64,000 nt of DNA from Mycolicibacterium helvum (GCF_010731895.1 NZ_AP022596.1:3162001-3226000); one strand, 5' to 3'. Shown: positions 25,317-33,840, numbered from the stretch's first letter. Made by a program: numbers and translations. Notes: generated from the sequence alone by a model not told the origin.

Positions 25317-26534
25317 CTAGCGGACGGGGTCGAAGGTCACCGGCAACGATGTCGGTGACCGGAACGGCTGGCCGTGGATGTGCGGGTCGTCGTCGGTCCG
25401 CAGCCTGATGTTCGTCAGCCGATCCAACAACGACTCCACGGCGACCCGGGTCTCCATGCGGGCCAGGTGCAGGCCCATGCAGGTGTGCTCACCCGCGGCG
25501 AACGAGATGTGCGGCACGTGCTTGCGGAAAATGTCGAACTCCTCCGGCTTGTCCCATCGTCGTTCGTCGCGGTTGGCCGAGCCGATGCACACGTCGACCA
25601 CCGAACCGGCCGGTATCGCAACACCTGCCAGCTCGCTGTCTTCGCTGGCGAACCGTTGCACCGTGGTCAGCGGCGTCTCGTAGCGCAGACCTTCTTCGAT
25701 CGCGGGACGGATCAGGTCACGGTCGGCCCGCACCGCGGCCAGCTGTTCGGGGTGAGTGAGCAACAGGTAGAGCAGATTGCCCGAAGACCGGTAGGTGGTC
25801 TCCAGGCCGGCGGGCAGCAGGAGCCGAAGGAACGAATAGATGGCCTCGTCGGTGAGCTTCTCGCCGTCGATCTCCGCGGTCACCAGATCGCCGATGACAT
25901 CGTCGGTGGGCACCGACCGGCGCCTGTCGATCTGTTCGAGGAAGTACTCCTTGAGGGCCGCCGAGGCCTCAAATGCCTTCTCGTAGTTGACCGCATAGCT
26001 GATCAGCTGGACCGCCCGGCGGCGGAAGGTGGGCAGATCCTCCTCAGGTAGCCCCAGCAGGCGGGTAATCACACGGGTGGGGAACTCGAAGGTGAACTCC
26101 CGGACCAGGTCGACTTCACCGGCGTCGATGAACTCGTCGATCAACCCGTCGACGATGGGCCGCACGATCTCGGGTTCCCACCGGGACAGTGATTTCGACT
26201 TGAACGCGGCCGACACCAGGTTGCGATGCTCCCAATGCGCCTTACCTTCCATGCCGAGGATGCTCGGGCCGATGAACAAGCCGATGGTCGAGTCGTAAAT
26301 CTTGGAGTTGAACACCTTGCCGTCACGGAACACCGTGTTGACGGCGTCGAAGGACACCGCGGCGTACTCATTCTTGGGCCGAAGTGATTCGGGGGTTGTG
26401 GAATGGTCGATGACCGTGCCCCGGAAGATCCCTGTTCCGCCGCGCATCTCGGCGAAGAAGGGGTAGGGATCGCGCAGGTAGTCGGCTGCCAGCGGCGGCG
26501 CAGCGGCGCCGGTGTCCTGGGTCTGGCTTCCCAC
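25317..26534 (-). CDS. Cytochrome P450
   Basis: A 405-residue soluble bacterial P450 monooxygenase. The I-helix oxygen motif is AGLETT (242-247), the K-helix ExxR is E281-R284, and the heme loop is FAAGEHTCMG with ligand Cys352; Ala replaces the usual second Gly (FGxGxHxC). GTG start at 26534 after AGGGGGA. No ferredoxin or ferredoxin reductase is adjacent, so electrons must come from elsewhere. It diverges from the flavin monooxygenase with a perfect operator between them, which suggests co-induction. Hydroxylation of the starting hydrocarbon or terpenoid-like substrate is the natural inference. Confidence 0.94.
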   Translation of the reverse strand: MGSQTQDTGAAAPPLAADYLRDPYPFFAEMRGGTGIFRGTVIDHSTTPESLRPKNEYAAVSFDAVNTVFRDGKVFNSKIYDSTIGLFIGPSILGMEGKAHWEHRNLVSAAFKSKSLSRWEPEIVRPIVDGLIDEFIDAGEVDLVREFTFEFPTRVITRLLGLPEEDLPTFRRRAVQLISYAVNYEKAFEASAALKEYFLEQIDRRRSVPTDDVIGDLVTAEIDGEKLTDEAIYSFLRLLLPAGLETTYRSSGNLLYLLLTHPEQLAAVRADRDLIRPAIEEGLRYETPLTTVQRFASEDSELAGVAIPAGSVVDVCIGSANRDERRWDKPEEFDIFRKHVPHISFAAGEHTCMGLHLARMETRVAVESLLDRLTNIRLRTDDDPHIHGQPFRSPTSLPVTFDPVR

Positions 26535-26554
26535 GGGTCCCCCTGCTAGTTCTT

Positions 26555-26573
26555 TACTGTAAGAGTTACAGTA
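26555..26573. promoter_or_regulatory. Candidate TetR-type operator (cluster motif, copy 6, perfect)
   Basis: TACTGTAA-GAG-TTACAGTA is a perfect 8-3-8 palindrome, and one further T-A pair extends it at each side. It is centred between the divergent P450 (start 26534) and flavin monooxygenase (start 26608) genes and defines the consensus used for the other copies. Confidence 0.75.
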
Positions 26574-26607
26574 ACATCCGCCGTGCGAGGAAGAGAAGGG
26601 CCCGTGG

Positions 26608-28218
26608 ATGGACAGTGCTGACGTGATCGTGATCGGGGCCGGATTCTCCGGTCTCTACCTGCTGTACCGGCTGCGGCAGCTCGGGATGCGGGTCCAGGTG
26701 CTGGAGAAGGCCGAAAAGGTAGGCGGCACTTGGCTGTTCAACCGCTATCCGGGCGCCCGCTGTGATATCGAGAGCATCGAATACTCCTACAGCTTCTCCG
26801 ACGAGATCCAGCAGGAATGGGTCTGGACCGAGACCATGCCGGCCCAGCCGGAGATCGAGGCATACCTGAACTTCGTCGCCGATCGGCTCGACCTGCTCCG
26901 CAATATCCGGTTCAACAACGACGTCACCGCGATGACCTTCGACGAGGACAGCGCGACCTGGACGCTGCAGACCGCCACCGGCGAGACGTTCGTCGCGCCG
27001 TTTGTCGTCGCGGCCTCGGGCATCCTGTCGGTTCCGCTGGAACCCGACATTGACGGCATGGGGACCTTCGCGGGGGAGTCGCTGTTCACCAGCCGATGGC
27101 CCGAGGGCGGGTTCGACCTGACCGGTAAGCGGGTCGGCGTCATCGGGACTGGCTCGACCGGTGTGCAGATGATTCCGGTGATCGCCCGGGAAGCCCACCA
27201 GCTCTTCGTCTTCCAGCGCTCGCCCGCGTTCACCCTGCCGTGGGAGGTGCGACCGTTCGCACCCGGCGAGCTCGACGAGATGAAGGCGAACTACGTCGAG
27301 ATCCGCGAGGCTCAGCGCCAGCACCCGGTCGGTGCGGCCCGGTTGTCGGCGTTCTCGGTCCTTATTGACATGCTCGGCAGCCCGCCCATCAAGGCGGCCA
27401 CCCGGGAGGAACAGCTGCGCGCCGTCGAGGAGCACGGCGTGATGGGAGCGCTCAACTGGGGCGACATCTTCTTCGATATCGAGGCCAACCGGATGGCCAC
27501 CACGTTGTACGGCGAGGCGATCGCCCGGATCGTCACCGATCCCGAAACCGCTGCGGCATTGGTGCCGAGCCATCCCTTCGGCTGCAAGCGCCCGATCATC
27601 GACCAGGGCTACTACCAGACCTATAACCGTGACAACGTCACCCTGGTCGATCTTCGCAGGGAGCCGATCCGGGCGATCACCGCGAACGGCATCGACACTC
27701 CCATGCGGCACTACGACCTCGACGCCATCATCTACGCCACGGGGTTCGACGCGATGACCGGCGCGCTCACCCGCATCGACGTTCGGGGCCGGGGCGGTGC
27801 CTTACTGCGCGACGTGTGGGCTAGCGAGGGGCCGGTCTCCTACCTAGGGCTCGCGGTCGCCGGGTTCCCCAATCTGTTCACCGTCCAGGGGCCGGGCAGC
27901 CCGTCGGCGGCGACCAACTTCGTCACCGCGCTGGAGCAACACATCGAATGGATCGGCGACTGCATCGCGTATCTGAGAGCGGGCGGCTATCGCACCATCG
28001 AGGCATTGCGGGCCGCACAGCAGGAGTGGATCGAACACACCACCTCCCTTGTGGCGGCCACGGTCCTGGTACACCCGAGCTGTAATTCGTGGTACAACGG
28101 CGCGAACGTTCCCGGCAAGAAACGGATGTACATGGGCTACACGGCGGGTATCCCCGAATGCCGTCGGCGCTGCGAAGAGATCGCCGACGGCGGCTACGTC
28201 GGCTTCAAGCTGGCGTGA
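26608..28218 (+). CDS. Flavin-containing monooxygenase, Baeyer-Villiger type (variant fingerprint)
   Basis: A 536-residue FAD/NADPH monooxygenase of the cyclohexanone-monooxygenase group. It has GAGFSG (FAD, residues 10-15), GGTWLFNRYPGARCD (39-53) and GTGSTG (NADPH, 180-185). The Baeyer-Villiger fingerprint FxGxxxHxxxWP appears as FAGESLFTSRWP (154-165), with Phe160 in place of the His. Such enzymes insert oxygen next to a ketone, forming an ester or lactone. The next gene encodes a hydrolase that could open it. The His change leaves open whether this is a true Baeyer-Villiger enzyme. ATG start after GAGAAGGG. Confidence 0.9.
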   Translation: MDSADVIVIGAGFSGLYLLYRLRQLGMRVQVLEKAEKVGGTWLFNRYPGARCDIESIEYSYSFSDEIQQEWVWTETMPAQPEIEAYLNFVADRLDLLRNIRFNNDVTAMTFDEDSATWTLQTATGETFVAPFVVAASGILSVPLEPDIDGMGTFAGESLFTSRWPEGGFDLTGKRVGVIGTGSTGVQMIPVIAREAHQLFVFQRSPAFTLPWEVRPFAPGELDEMKANYVEIREAQRQHPVGAARLSAFSVLIDMLGSPPIKAATREEQLRAVEEHGVMGALNWGDIFFDIEANRMATTLYGEAIARIVTDPETAAALVPSHPFGCKRPIIDQGYYQTYNRDNVTLVDLRREPIRAITANGIDTPMRHYDLDAIIYATGFDAMTGALTRIDVRGRGGALLRDVWASEGPVSYLGLAVAGFPNLFTVQGPGSPSAATNFVTALEQHIEWIGDCIAYLRAGGYRTIEALRAAQQEWIEHTTSLVAATVLVHPSCNSWYNGANVPGKKRMYMGYTAGIPECRRRCEEIADGGYVGFKLA

Positions 28219-28223
28219 GGACG

Positions 28224-29333
28224 ATGCGACTGAGCGCACATCCGTACCGTCTGGTCACCCAGCTCGGTGGTCTGTTGCCGCGATCGGTGGCTGCGCTGCA
28301 GGGCGAGGCAGGCTGGAATCCGCTGTCCGGGCGCGGGATGCGGCAGGTCGCCGAGGTCGCGCTCGACGAGCTGGTGGTCACCGGGATGACGTTGATGTCC
28401 TCGCCGCCGCAGCTCGACCGGCCGGTCGAGGAGTACGCCGGGGTGGCGGCGGAGTTGGCGGCCCTCGGCGTGGCCGGCGTGCATCGTGACCCGGAGCCGT
28501 TGCAGGTGAAGAGGATCCGGCCGATCAACGCCGGTGTGCTCTCCTACGAGCGGATGAGCTACGACCATGACCCTCGGTTGGTTCCGGCGCTGGCCGAAGG
28601 ACACGAGGGGCCGGCCTGCGCCGAGGTGGTGCTGTTCCGCCACGAGGACGGCCCGCGGCCATGGCTGGTATGGGTACATGGCGCGGGTCAGGGTGGGATG
28701 TCGGACATTCTGGTCGCCAGGGTCGGCCGCATCCATCACAAACTCGGCTTCAACGTCGCCCTGCCGGTCCAGCCGGGGCATGGGCCCCGCCGCGATCGGT
28801 GGCCGGCCTATCCGGGGACTGATCCGGTCGCCAACGTCGCCGGGATGGTCCGGGCTGTCTCGGAGGTCCGGGCGGTGCTCAGCTGGATCGAGCCCGACGC
28901 GACGACGATCGCGTTGTCCGGGCTGTCGCTGGGCAGCGCGGTTGCGGCATTGGTGGCGGGACTGGACGACCGGGTCGACGCCGTCGCCCTGTATACGCCG
29001 ATCCTCGGCCTCAACGGGATGATCGCCCGGCATCTGCACCGGTGGGGTCCGGCGGCCGATATCGTCGGCGCGGCAATGGCATCCGACATCGTGATGGAGT
29101 TGACGTCGGTGATCGACCCGTTGGCCATCGAGCCGCTACCGCCGGCGGACCGGCGGCTGATCGTCGGTGCCTGGCATGACCAGATGGCGTACCGGCAGTG
29201 CGCACTGGCGATGCACGACCGGTGGGGCGGCGAGTTGTACTGGCACGACGGCGGGCACGTCGGGCATCTGTTCTCGGGTGCCGTACAGACGCAGACCGAA
29301 CGTTTCCTGGCTGCGCTGACTCAGGCGCCGTAG
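28224..29333 (+). CDS. Alpha/beta hydrolase
   Basis: A 369-residue alpha/beta hydrolase, five bases after the monooxygenase gene. The oxyanion loop is WVHGAGQGG (about 150-158), the nucleophile elbow GLSLG with Ser235, and a late His lies in HDGGHVGH. An N-terminal extension of about 130 residues precedes the catalytic core, much as in some peptidase/acetyl-xylan-esterase-like hydrolases. In context it may hydrolyse the ester or lactone made by the monooxygenase. The 3' end overlaps the converging TetR gene by 13 bases. Confidence 0.85.
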   Translation: MRLSAHPYRLVTQLGGLLPRSVAALQGEAGWNPLSGRGMRQVAEVALDELVVTGMTLMSSPPQLDRPVEEYAGVAAELAALGVAGVHRDPEPLQVKRIRPINAGVLSYERMSYDHDPRLVPALAEGHEGPACAEVVLFRHEDGPRPWLVWVHGAGQGGMSDILVARVGRIHHKLGFNVALPVQPGHGPRRDRWPAYPGTDPVANVAGMVRAVSEVRAVLSWIEPDATTIALSGLSLGSAVAALVAGLDDRVDAVALYTPILGLNGMIARHLHRWGPAADIVGAAMASDIVMELTSVIDPLAIEPLPPADRRLIVGAWHDQMAYRQCALAMHDRWGGELYWHDGGHVGHLFSGAVQTQTERFLAALTQAP

Positions 29334-29929
29334 TCCCGCAGAATCCGATCGCGTGCGTGCGTCAGCTCGGTGTCCAGATCGAAGCCGGTGGGAAGCGCGA
29401 TCCACAGGAAGGCGATGCCGAAGAACACCGCGGTGATATCGCTGACCGCTCGGCCCAGATCGATGCCCTGGCGAACAGAATTGTCCCGCTGGCCTTTTCG
29501 CAAGCCATCCGCGACATTGGCGATCCCGCCGGTCAGCTGGTCGCTGACCCGTTCGCGCAACGGCGAGGTCGTCTTCATGGACTCGAAGGTGGAGACGAAC
29601 ATGGCGCGCAGCACGTCGGGGTCATGGGCGTAGAGGTCGCGGATGCGGTCGATATGGGCCAGCACCTGGTCCATGCCCGTCGCCTGGGGGTTGGGGTTCG
29701 GGTTGAGCCGCCCGACGTACTCCTGGAGGAAGTCCTCGAGGATGGCCTCCTTGCCGCCGAAGCGGGCATGCACCATCGTGCGGCTGTAGCCCGCTCGGCG
29801 GCCGATCTCGGCAGCCGTGGTTGCCTCCCAACCCTTCTCGACGATCAGCTCGGCGGCAGCCTCCATCAGTCGGCGTCGGGAAGTCTCGACCCGTTCAGGT
29901 TGCGTCAAACCGCGTGCGGGAGAGGGCAC
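29321..29929 (-). CDS. TetR family transcriptional regulator
   Basis: A 202-residue regulator with a standard TetR helix-turn-helix (about 15-62), including EIGRRAGYSRTMVHARFGGK, and a helical ligand domain. GTG start at 29929, only six bases from a -10-like TAATAT, so translation is probably leaderless. The shared control region with the divergent gene has a 10-bp inverted repeat unlike the cluster operator, so this protein probably controls itself and the 29967 operon separately. Confidence 0.88.
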   Translation of the reverse strand: MPSPARGLTQPERVETSRRRLMEAAAELIVEKGWEATTAAEIGRRAGYSRTMVHARFGGKEAILEDFLQEYVGRLNPNPNPQATGMDQVLAHIDRIRDLYAHDPDVLRAMFVSTFESMKTTSPLRERVSDQLTGGIANVADGLRKGQRDNSVRQGIDLGRAVSDITAVFFGIAFLWIALPTGFDLDTELTHARDRILRDYGA

Positions 29930-29969
29930 CCTTGCATATTAAACACACGACAACTATCTTGCAAGGGTG
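29927..29969. promoter_or_regulatory. Symmetric divergent leaderless promoters with 10-bp inverted repeat
   Basis: CACCCTTGCA (29927-29936) and TGCAAGGGTG (29960-29969) are exact reverse complements 23 bases apart. Each arm ends in the GTG start codon of one divergent gene. On both strands a -10-like hexamer (TAATAT leftward, TATCTT rightward) is followed by GCAAGG and then GTG, the layout of leaderless mycobacterial transcripts. The repeat is the probable TetR site. Confidence 0.55.
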
Positions 29970-30827
29970 ACTTCAGCCACGGCAGCGGTGCCGTCCGGCA
30001 TCGACGCCGTCGACTCGGCGTGGCTCACCGACGCACTGCGGTCGGACCCGACCATTCCGGACGACGCCACAGTGACTGCCGTCATGGCCGAGCAGATCGC
30101 TCAGGACAGCGGGTTCTCGTCGCTGCTCTATCGCTTGCACCTGACCGGCAGCCCTGGCCTACCCGCGACGGTGATCGCCAAGCTGGCCGCACAGTCGCAA
30201 GCCCGCGGCGCGATGGAGTTGCTCGGCGGATACCGGCGCGAACTCGCCTTCTATCGCGATATCGCCGGGCGTGCCCCGATGGACGCACCGCATGTCTACG
30301 CCGCGCGGATGGCTGACGACTCGGCCGACTTTGTGCTGGTGCTGGAGGACTTGCGGGAGTGGGACAACGCCGACCACCTTGCTGGGTTGTCGCTCGAGCG
30401 CGCCCGGCTGTGTATCGGGCAACTGGCCGGTCTGCATGCCTGGTCGGTGCAAGCGTCGACCACCGCAGCGCTGCAAGTGTTTCCGCGCTTCGACATGCCC
30501 GCGGTCCGCGATCTGCTGGTGCCTGCCTTCGAGCCGGGGTGGGACATTTACCGTACGCACTCGGCGGTACCTGTGCCTGAACCCGTCGCGCGCTTCGCGG
30601 CGCGGTTTACCGAGCACGCCGCCACCGCGCTCGCCGGCCTGACCCGAGCGGTCCATGCTGCTACATGGCGACACTACCGGCTGGCAGCCGGTTTCCTCAT
30701 GCTGCTGCCCGTCATCATCTTGATCGGCTGGGGCGCACTCCCACAACGGTCACGGGACCTCTGCCTGACGCTCACCGACCGGGCCGTGGCCACGATCGCC
30801 GACATCAACGCGGTGGAGGTGTTCTGA
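29967..30827 (+). pseudogene. Phosphotransferase (APH/ecdysteroid-kinase-like) with frameshift and catalytic-loop deletion
   Basis: The open frame gives 286 residues. The first 220 resemble the N-lobe and hinge of APH-type small-molecule kinases (VLVLEDLREWDNADHLAG). After GLT the matching frame shifts by one: PERSMLLHGD, the start of the catalytic HGDxxxxN loop, is readable only in the other frame at 30643-30672. Normal C-terminal sequence (YRLAAGFLMLLPVIILIGW) then resumes at 30675 in the first frame. The Asn, the DFD metal site and roughly 80-90 residues are missing, so kinase activity must be lost although no stop interrupts it. It may still be translated and couples to the next gene. Confidence 0.7.
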
Positions 30828-31201
30828 TGAGCTGCACCGCGCGTGAGGTCGTAGAGTTGTACAACCTGGTGGTCTGGAACGATCGGGACGTCGTGCTGGC
30901 CGAGGAGCTGCTGGGCGACAACGTGATTCGCCATGAGGTCGGCGAATCTGTGGTGCTGACCCATGACGAGGCCGTCCAGCGCGTGGTCGATCACCTGGAG
31001 ATGTTTGACGAGATCCGGTTCGACCTGAGCCTGGTCGTGGCCGGCGACGACGGTGAGCATGTCGCGATCGTTTACCAGTCGCCGATGACGCTCAAGGATG
31101 GCATGGAAACGACCATCGGCAGTATGGAGATCTTCCGTGTGGTCGATGGCAGGATCACCGAAGTGTGGAACTGCGGCTATAAACGAGGAGTTTGGGCGTG
31201 A
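30827..31201 (+). CDS. NTF2-like/SnoaL-like small protein
   Basis: A 124-residue protein with the alpha+beta cone pattern of the NTF2/SnoaL superfamily: an N-terminal helix pair (AREVVELYNLVVWNDRDVVLA), then alternating strands ending in MEIFRVVDGRITEVWNCG. Members bind or isomerise small hydrophobic molecules, including ring ketones. The ATG shares one base with the previous stop and has GGAGGT at good spacing. It is co-transcribed with the decayed phosphotransferase and the luciferase-like oxidoreductase. Exact role unknown. Confidence 0.8.
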   Translation: MSCTAREVVELYNLVVWNDRDVVLAEELLGDNVIRHEVGESVVLTHDEAVQRVVDHLEMFDEIRFDLSLVVAGDDGEHVAIVYQSPMTLKDGMETTIGSMEIFRVVDGRITEVWNCGYKRGVWA

Positions 31202-31229
31202 CGGATCCGGCGGGCAGGAGCTAAGCGAC

Positions 31230-32276
31230 ATGGGGATAGACACGCGCGTGCTCGACGAGTTGGGTTACTACCTGCTGGCCGGCGCCGGCGGGGAGGGCCC
31301 GGCCACCCTGATGGAAGAAGCGCGCCGGGGTGAGGAGCTGGGCTTCGGCACCGGCTTCATCTCCGAGCGCTGGAACGTCAAGGAGGCGTCGTCTCTGGTC
31401 GGTGCGGCATGCGCGGTGACCAGCCGGATGCAGATCGCCACGGCGGCCACCAATCACAACACCCGGCACCCGCTGATCACCGGCTCGTGGGCCACCACGA
31501 TGCACCGGCTCTCCGGCGGGAGATTCACTCTCGGCATCGGACGCGGAATCGCGGCGATCTACGGGGCCTTCGGCATCCCGCCGGTGACCACCGCGCAGAT
31601 GGAAGACTTCGCCCAGGTGATGCGCCGGTTGTGGCACGGCGAGTTGATCGTCAATCATGATGGGCCGCTGGGAAAGTACCCGATTCTGTTCCTGGATCCG
31701 GATTTCAACGAGGACATCAGGTTGGCCCTCGTGGCGTTCGGGCCCAACACGCTGAAGCTCGGCGGGCGGGCGTTTGACGATGTCATCTTGCACACCTACT
31801 TCACCCCGGAGACGTTGGCGCGCAGTGTCAAGACCGTGAAGGATGCTGCCGAGCAGGCCGGCCGCGATCCAGACAGTGTGCGGGTGTGGTCGTGCTTTGC
31901 CACGGTCGGCGATCACCTCCCCGAGGAACTGCGGCTGAAGAAGACGGTCGCGCGGCTGGCCACCTATCTGCAGGGTTACGGCGATCTCCTCGTCACGACG
32001 AACAATTGGGATCCCGCTGTGCTGGCACGTTTCCGCGCGGATTCGGTGGTGCAGTCCGTTGGTGGCGGTATCGATCACAAGGCGACCGCCGAGCAGATCG
32101 AGCAGATCGCCACATTGATTCCCGAGGAGTGGCTGGAACCGTCGGCCACCGGATCGGCGCAGCAGTGTGCGGCGAGGATCCGAAAGGAATTCGACTACGG
32201 CGCTGACGCGGTGATCATGCACGGCGCCACCCCCGACGAGTTGGAACCGGTTGTCACGGCCTACCGCCGGTTGTGA
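31230..32276 (+). CDS. Luciferase-like (LLM class, probably F420-dependent) oxidoreductase
   Basis: A 348-residue TIM-barrel oxidoreductase of the bacterial-luciferase superfamily. Features include the N-terminal strand GYYLLAGAG, ARRGEELGFGTGFISERW, SWATTMHRLSGGRFTLGIGRG (the conserved cofactor segment, about 89-109) and a C-terminal EFDYGADAVIMHG. In mycobacteria most such proteins use coenzyme F420 for hydride transfer, although FMN is possible. An AGGAG ribosome site precedes the ATG. The second member of this fold in the cluster is at 33841. Confidence 0.87.
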   Translation: MGIDTRVLDELGYYLLAGAGGEGPATLMEEARRGEELGFGTGFISERWNVKEASSLVGAACAVTSRMQIATAATNHNTRHPLITGSWATTMHRLSGGRFTLGIGRGIAAIYGAFGIPPVTTAQMEDFAQVMRRLWHGELIVNHDGPLGKYPILFLDPDFNEDIRLALVAFGPNTLKLGGRAFDDVILHTYFTPETLARSVKTVKDAAEQAGRDPDSVRVWSCFATVGDHLPEELRLKKTVARLATYLQGYGDLLVTTNNWDPAVLARFRADSVVQSVGGGIDHKATAEQIEQIATLIPEEWLEPSATGSAQQCAARIRKEFDYGADAVIMHGATPDELEPVVTAYRRL

Positions 32277-32278
32277 CC

Positions 32279-33778
32279 CTAGGGTGTGATGGCTGTCCGG
32301 TTCACCGGTTCAGCGACTTCCTGACGGCTGAAGACACCGCGCTGCAGTGCGAGCAGTAGGGCGTTGCGGGTTTCCTCCGGCGCGATCAGCTCGTCGAAGC
32401 CGAGACTGCCCGCCGAGCGGTATGACGCCTCGAGCTCCATGTTCTTCAGGGTCTCCGTGACATCCTCGTCGGCGTGCGAGGCCCGGCTCAGCGCGGCCGC
32501 GCTCATCGCCCCCATGGTTGCCCCCGGGTAGGCGAATGTCGCCACCTGATTGTCGAAACCCAGCAGCGACATGACCATTGAGCCGAAGCCGAAGGCCTTC
32601 CGCAGCGTGACGTGGAGTTTCAGTGTGGTGGCCGCGGTCTGGGCAACGAACATCCTTGCGCCGCTTCGCAGTACGCCACTGCGCTCGGACTGGCCGCCCG
32701 GCAGCATGCCGGGATTGTCCGCTAGGAAGACGAGCGGCAGGTGGAAGGAGTCGGCGACCATGATGAAATGCGCGGCCTTGTCGGCAGCATCGGAGTCGAT
32801 GGAGCCAGCCAGTTCGGTGGGCTGGTTCGCGACGACCGCGACCGGATACCCGCCCAGATGGGCGAGTGCGCAGATGATGGCTGTGCCGAACTTCGGCTGT
32901 ATCTCCAGCCAGTCCGTGTCGTCGAAAACGACGTCGAGAACGCCTCGCATGTCGTAGATGTTGCGGTTGTCCCGGGAGACAATGTCGAGTAGTTCCGGGG
33001 TGGGGCGCGGACCAGCGTTCTCGTCGAACAGCCGCGTTGGGGGATACGACCATGCGCTGGAAGGGAAATAAGACAGATAGCGCCGGATGTCGTCGAGTAC
33101 CGCCTGGTCGGTCTCGGCATAGTTGTGCACGACGCCGCTGGGTAGCGCGACGGTCGGACCGCCAAGTTCCTCCTTCGAGATATCCTCTCCGGTAGCCTCT
33201 TTCACGACCGGGGGACCGGCGGTGAAGATCGCCCCCTGATTACTCATGATGGAGAAGTCGCAGACTGGGGCGACAAGTGCGCCGTGGCCGGCGGACGGGC
33301 CGAGGATCGCGGATATGGTGGGGACCTTGCCGGAGCATCGCGCCTGGGCGATCAGATCGGTCGGGGTGCGGCCGTAGTGCTCACCGCCCGCGGCGCGGAA
33401 ACCGGCGCCCTCCAACAGCATCACCAACGGGATCTTGCTGCGCAGCGCGAGTTCGGCGAGGCGATAACGCTTGGCGTTGCCGCCGGGGCCGATACTGCCG
33501 GCCAGGGTGGTGAAATCCTCAGCGCCGACCATCACCGGCGTTCCGTCGATGCGACCGGCGCCGGCAACGAGTCCGTCGGCGGCGATCTCGCCACCAACCA
33601 GGGTGCCGAACTCCTGGAACGTGCCGGGGTCGAGGAGGTGGTCGATTCGAGCTCGGGCGTCGAGTTTTCCCTTGGCGTGGTGTTTGGTGACGCGCTCCTC
33701 ACCGCCCATCGCGTGCGCGTGTTGACGGCGGCGACTCAAGTCGTGGAGCGTCTCCTGCCAGTCCTGCGCGTTGCTCAT
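32279..33778 (-). CDS. Acyl-CoA carboxylase carboxyltransferase (beta) subunit, orphan
   Basis: A 499-residue carboxyltransferase of the propionyl/methylcrotonyl/geranyl-CoA carboxylase type. It shows tandem crotonase-like halves with oxyanion-hole segments (GAGFRAAGGEHYGRTP; NQPTELAGSIDSDAADK) and VFLADNPGMLPG. It would transfer a carboxyl group from biotin to an acyl-CoA, but no biotin-carboxylase/biotin-carrier subunit is encoded anywhere in the window. It must borrow one from elsewhere or have another function, such as decarboxylation or acyl-CoA hydrolysis. Its promoter region is shared with the divergent 33841 gene and carries a cluster operator. Confidence 0.9.
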   Translation of the reverse strand: MSNAQDWQETLHDLSRRRQHAHAMGGEERVTKHHAKGKLDARARIDHLLDPGTFQEFGTLVGGEIAADGLVAGAGRIDGTPVMVGAEDFTTLAGSIGPGGNAKRYRLAELALRSKIPLVMLLEGAGFRAAGGEHYGRTPTDLIAQARCSGKVPTISAILGPSAGHGALVAPVCDFSIMSNQGAIFTAGPPVVKEATGEDISKEELGGPTVALPSGVVHNYAETDQAVLDDIRRYLSYFPSSAWSYPPTRLFDENAGPRPTPELLDIVSRDNRNIYDMRGVLDVVFDDTDWLEIQPKFGTAIICALAHLGGYPVAVVANQPTELAGSIDSDAADKAAHFIMVADSFHLPLVFLADNPGMLPGGQSERSGVLRSGARMFVAQTAATTLKLHVTLRKAFGFGSMVMSLLGFDNQVATFAYPGATMGAMSAAALSRASHADEDVTETLKNMELEASYRSAGSLGFDELIAPEETRNALLLALQRGVFSRQEVAEPVNRTAITP

Positions 33779-33809
33779 CGACGTGTCCTAACCCTGGCGG
33801 CGTTGACCA

Positions 33810-33828
33810 TACTGAAGTGCTTACTGTA
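33810..33828. promoter_or_regulatory. Candidate TetR-type operator (cluster motif, copy 7)
   Basis: TACTGAAG-TGC-TTACTGTA matches 13 of 16 arm positions and lies between the divergent carboxyltransferase (start 33778) and luciferase-like gene (start 33841). It is the last copy seen, marking the probable right end of the regulon. Confidence 0.5.
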
Positions 33829-33840
33829 GCCTCTGCCGAC

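Noticed and set aside
29198-30316. Forward frame of 372 codons across the TetR gene and its promoter
   Set aside because: Antisense to the TetR gene and in the wrong frame for the phosphotransferase.
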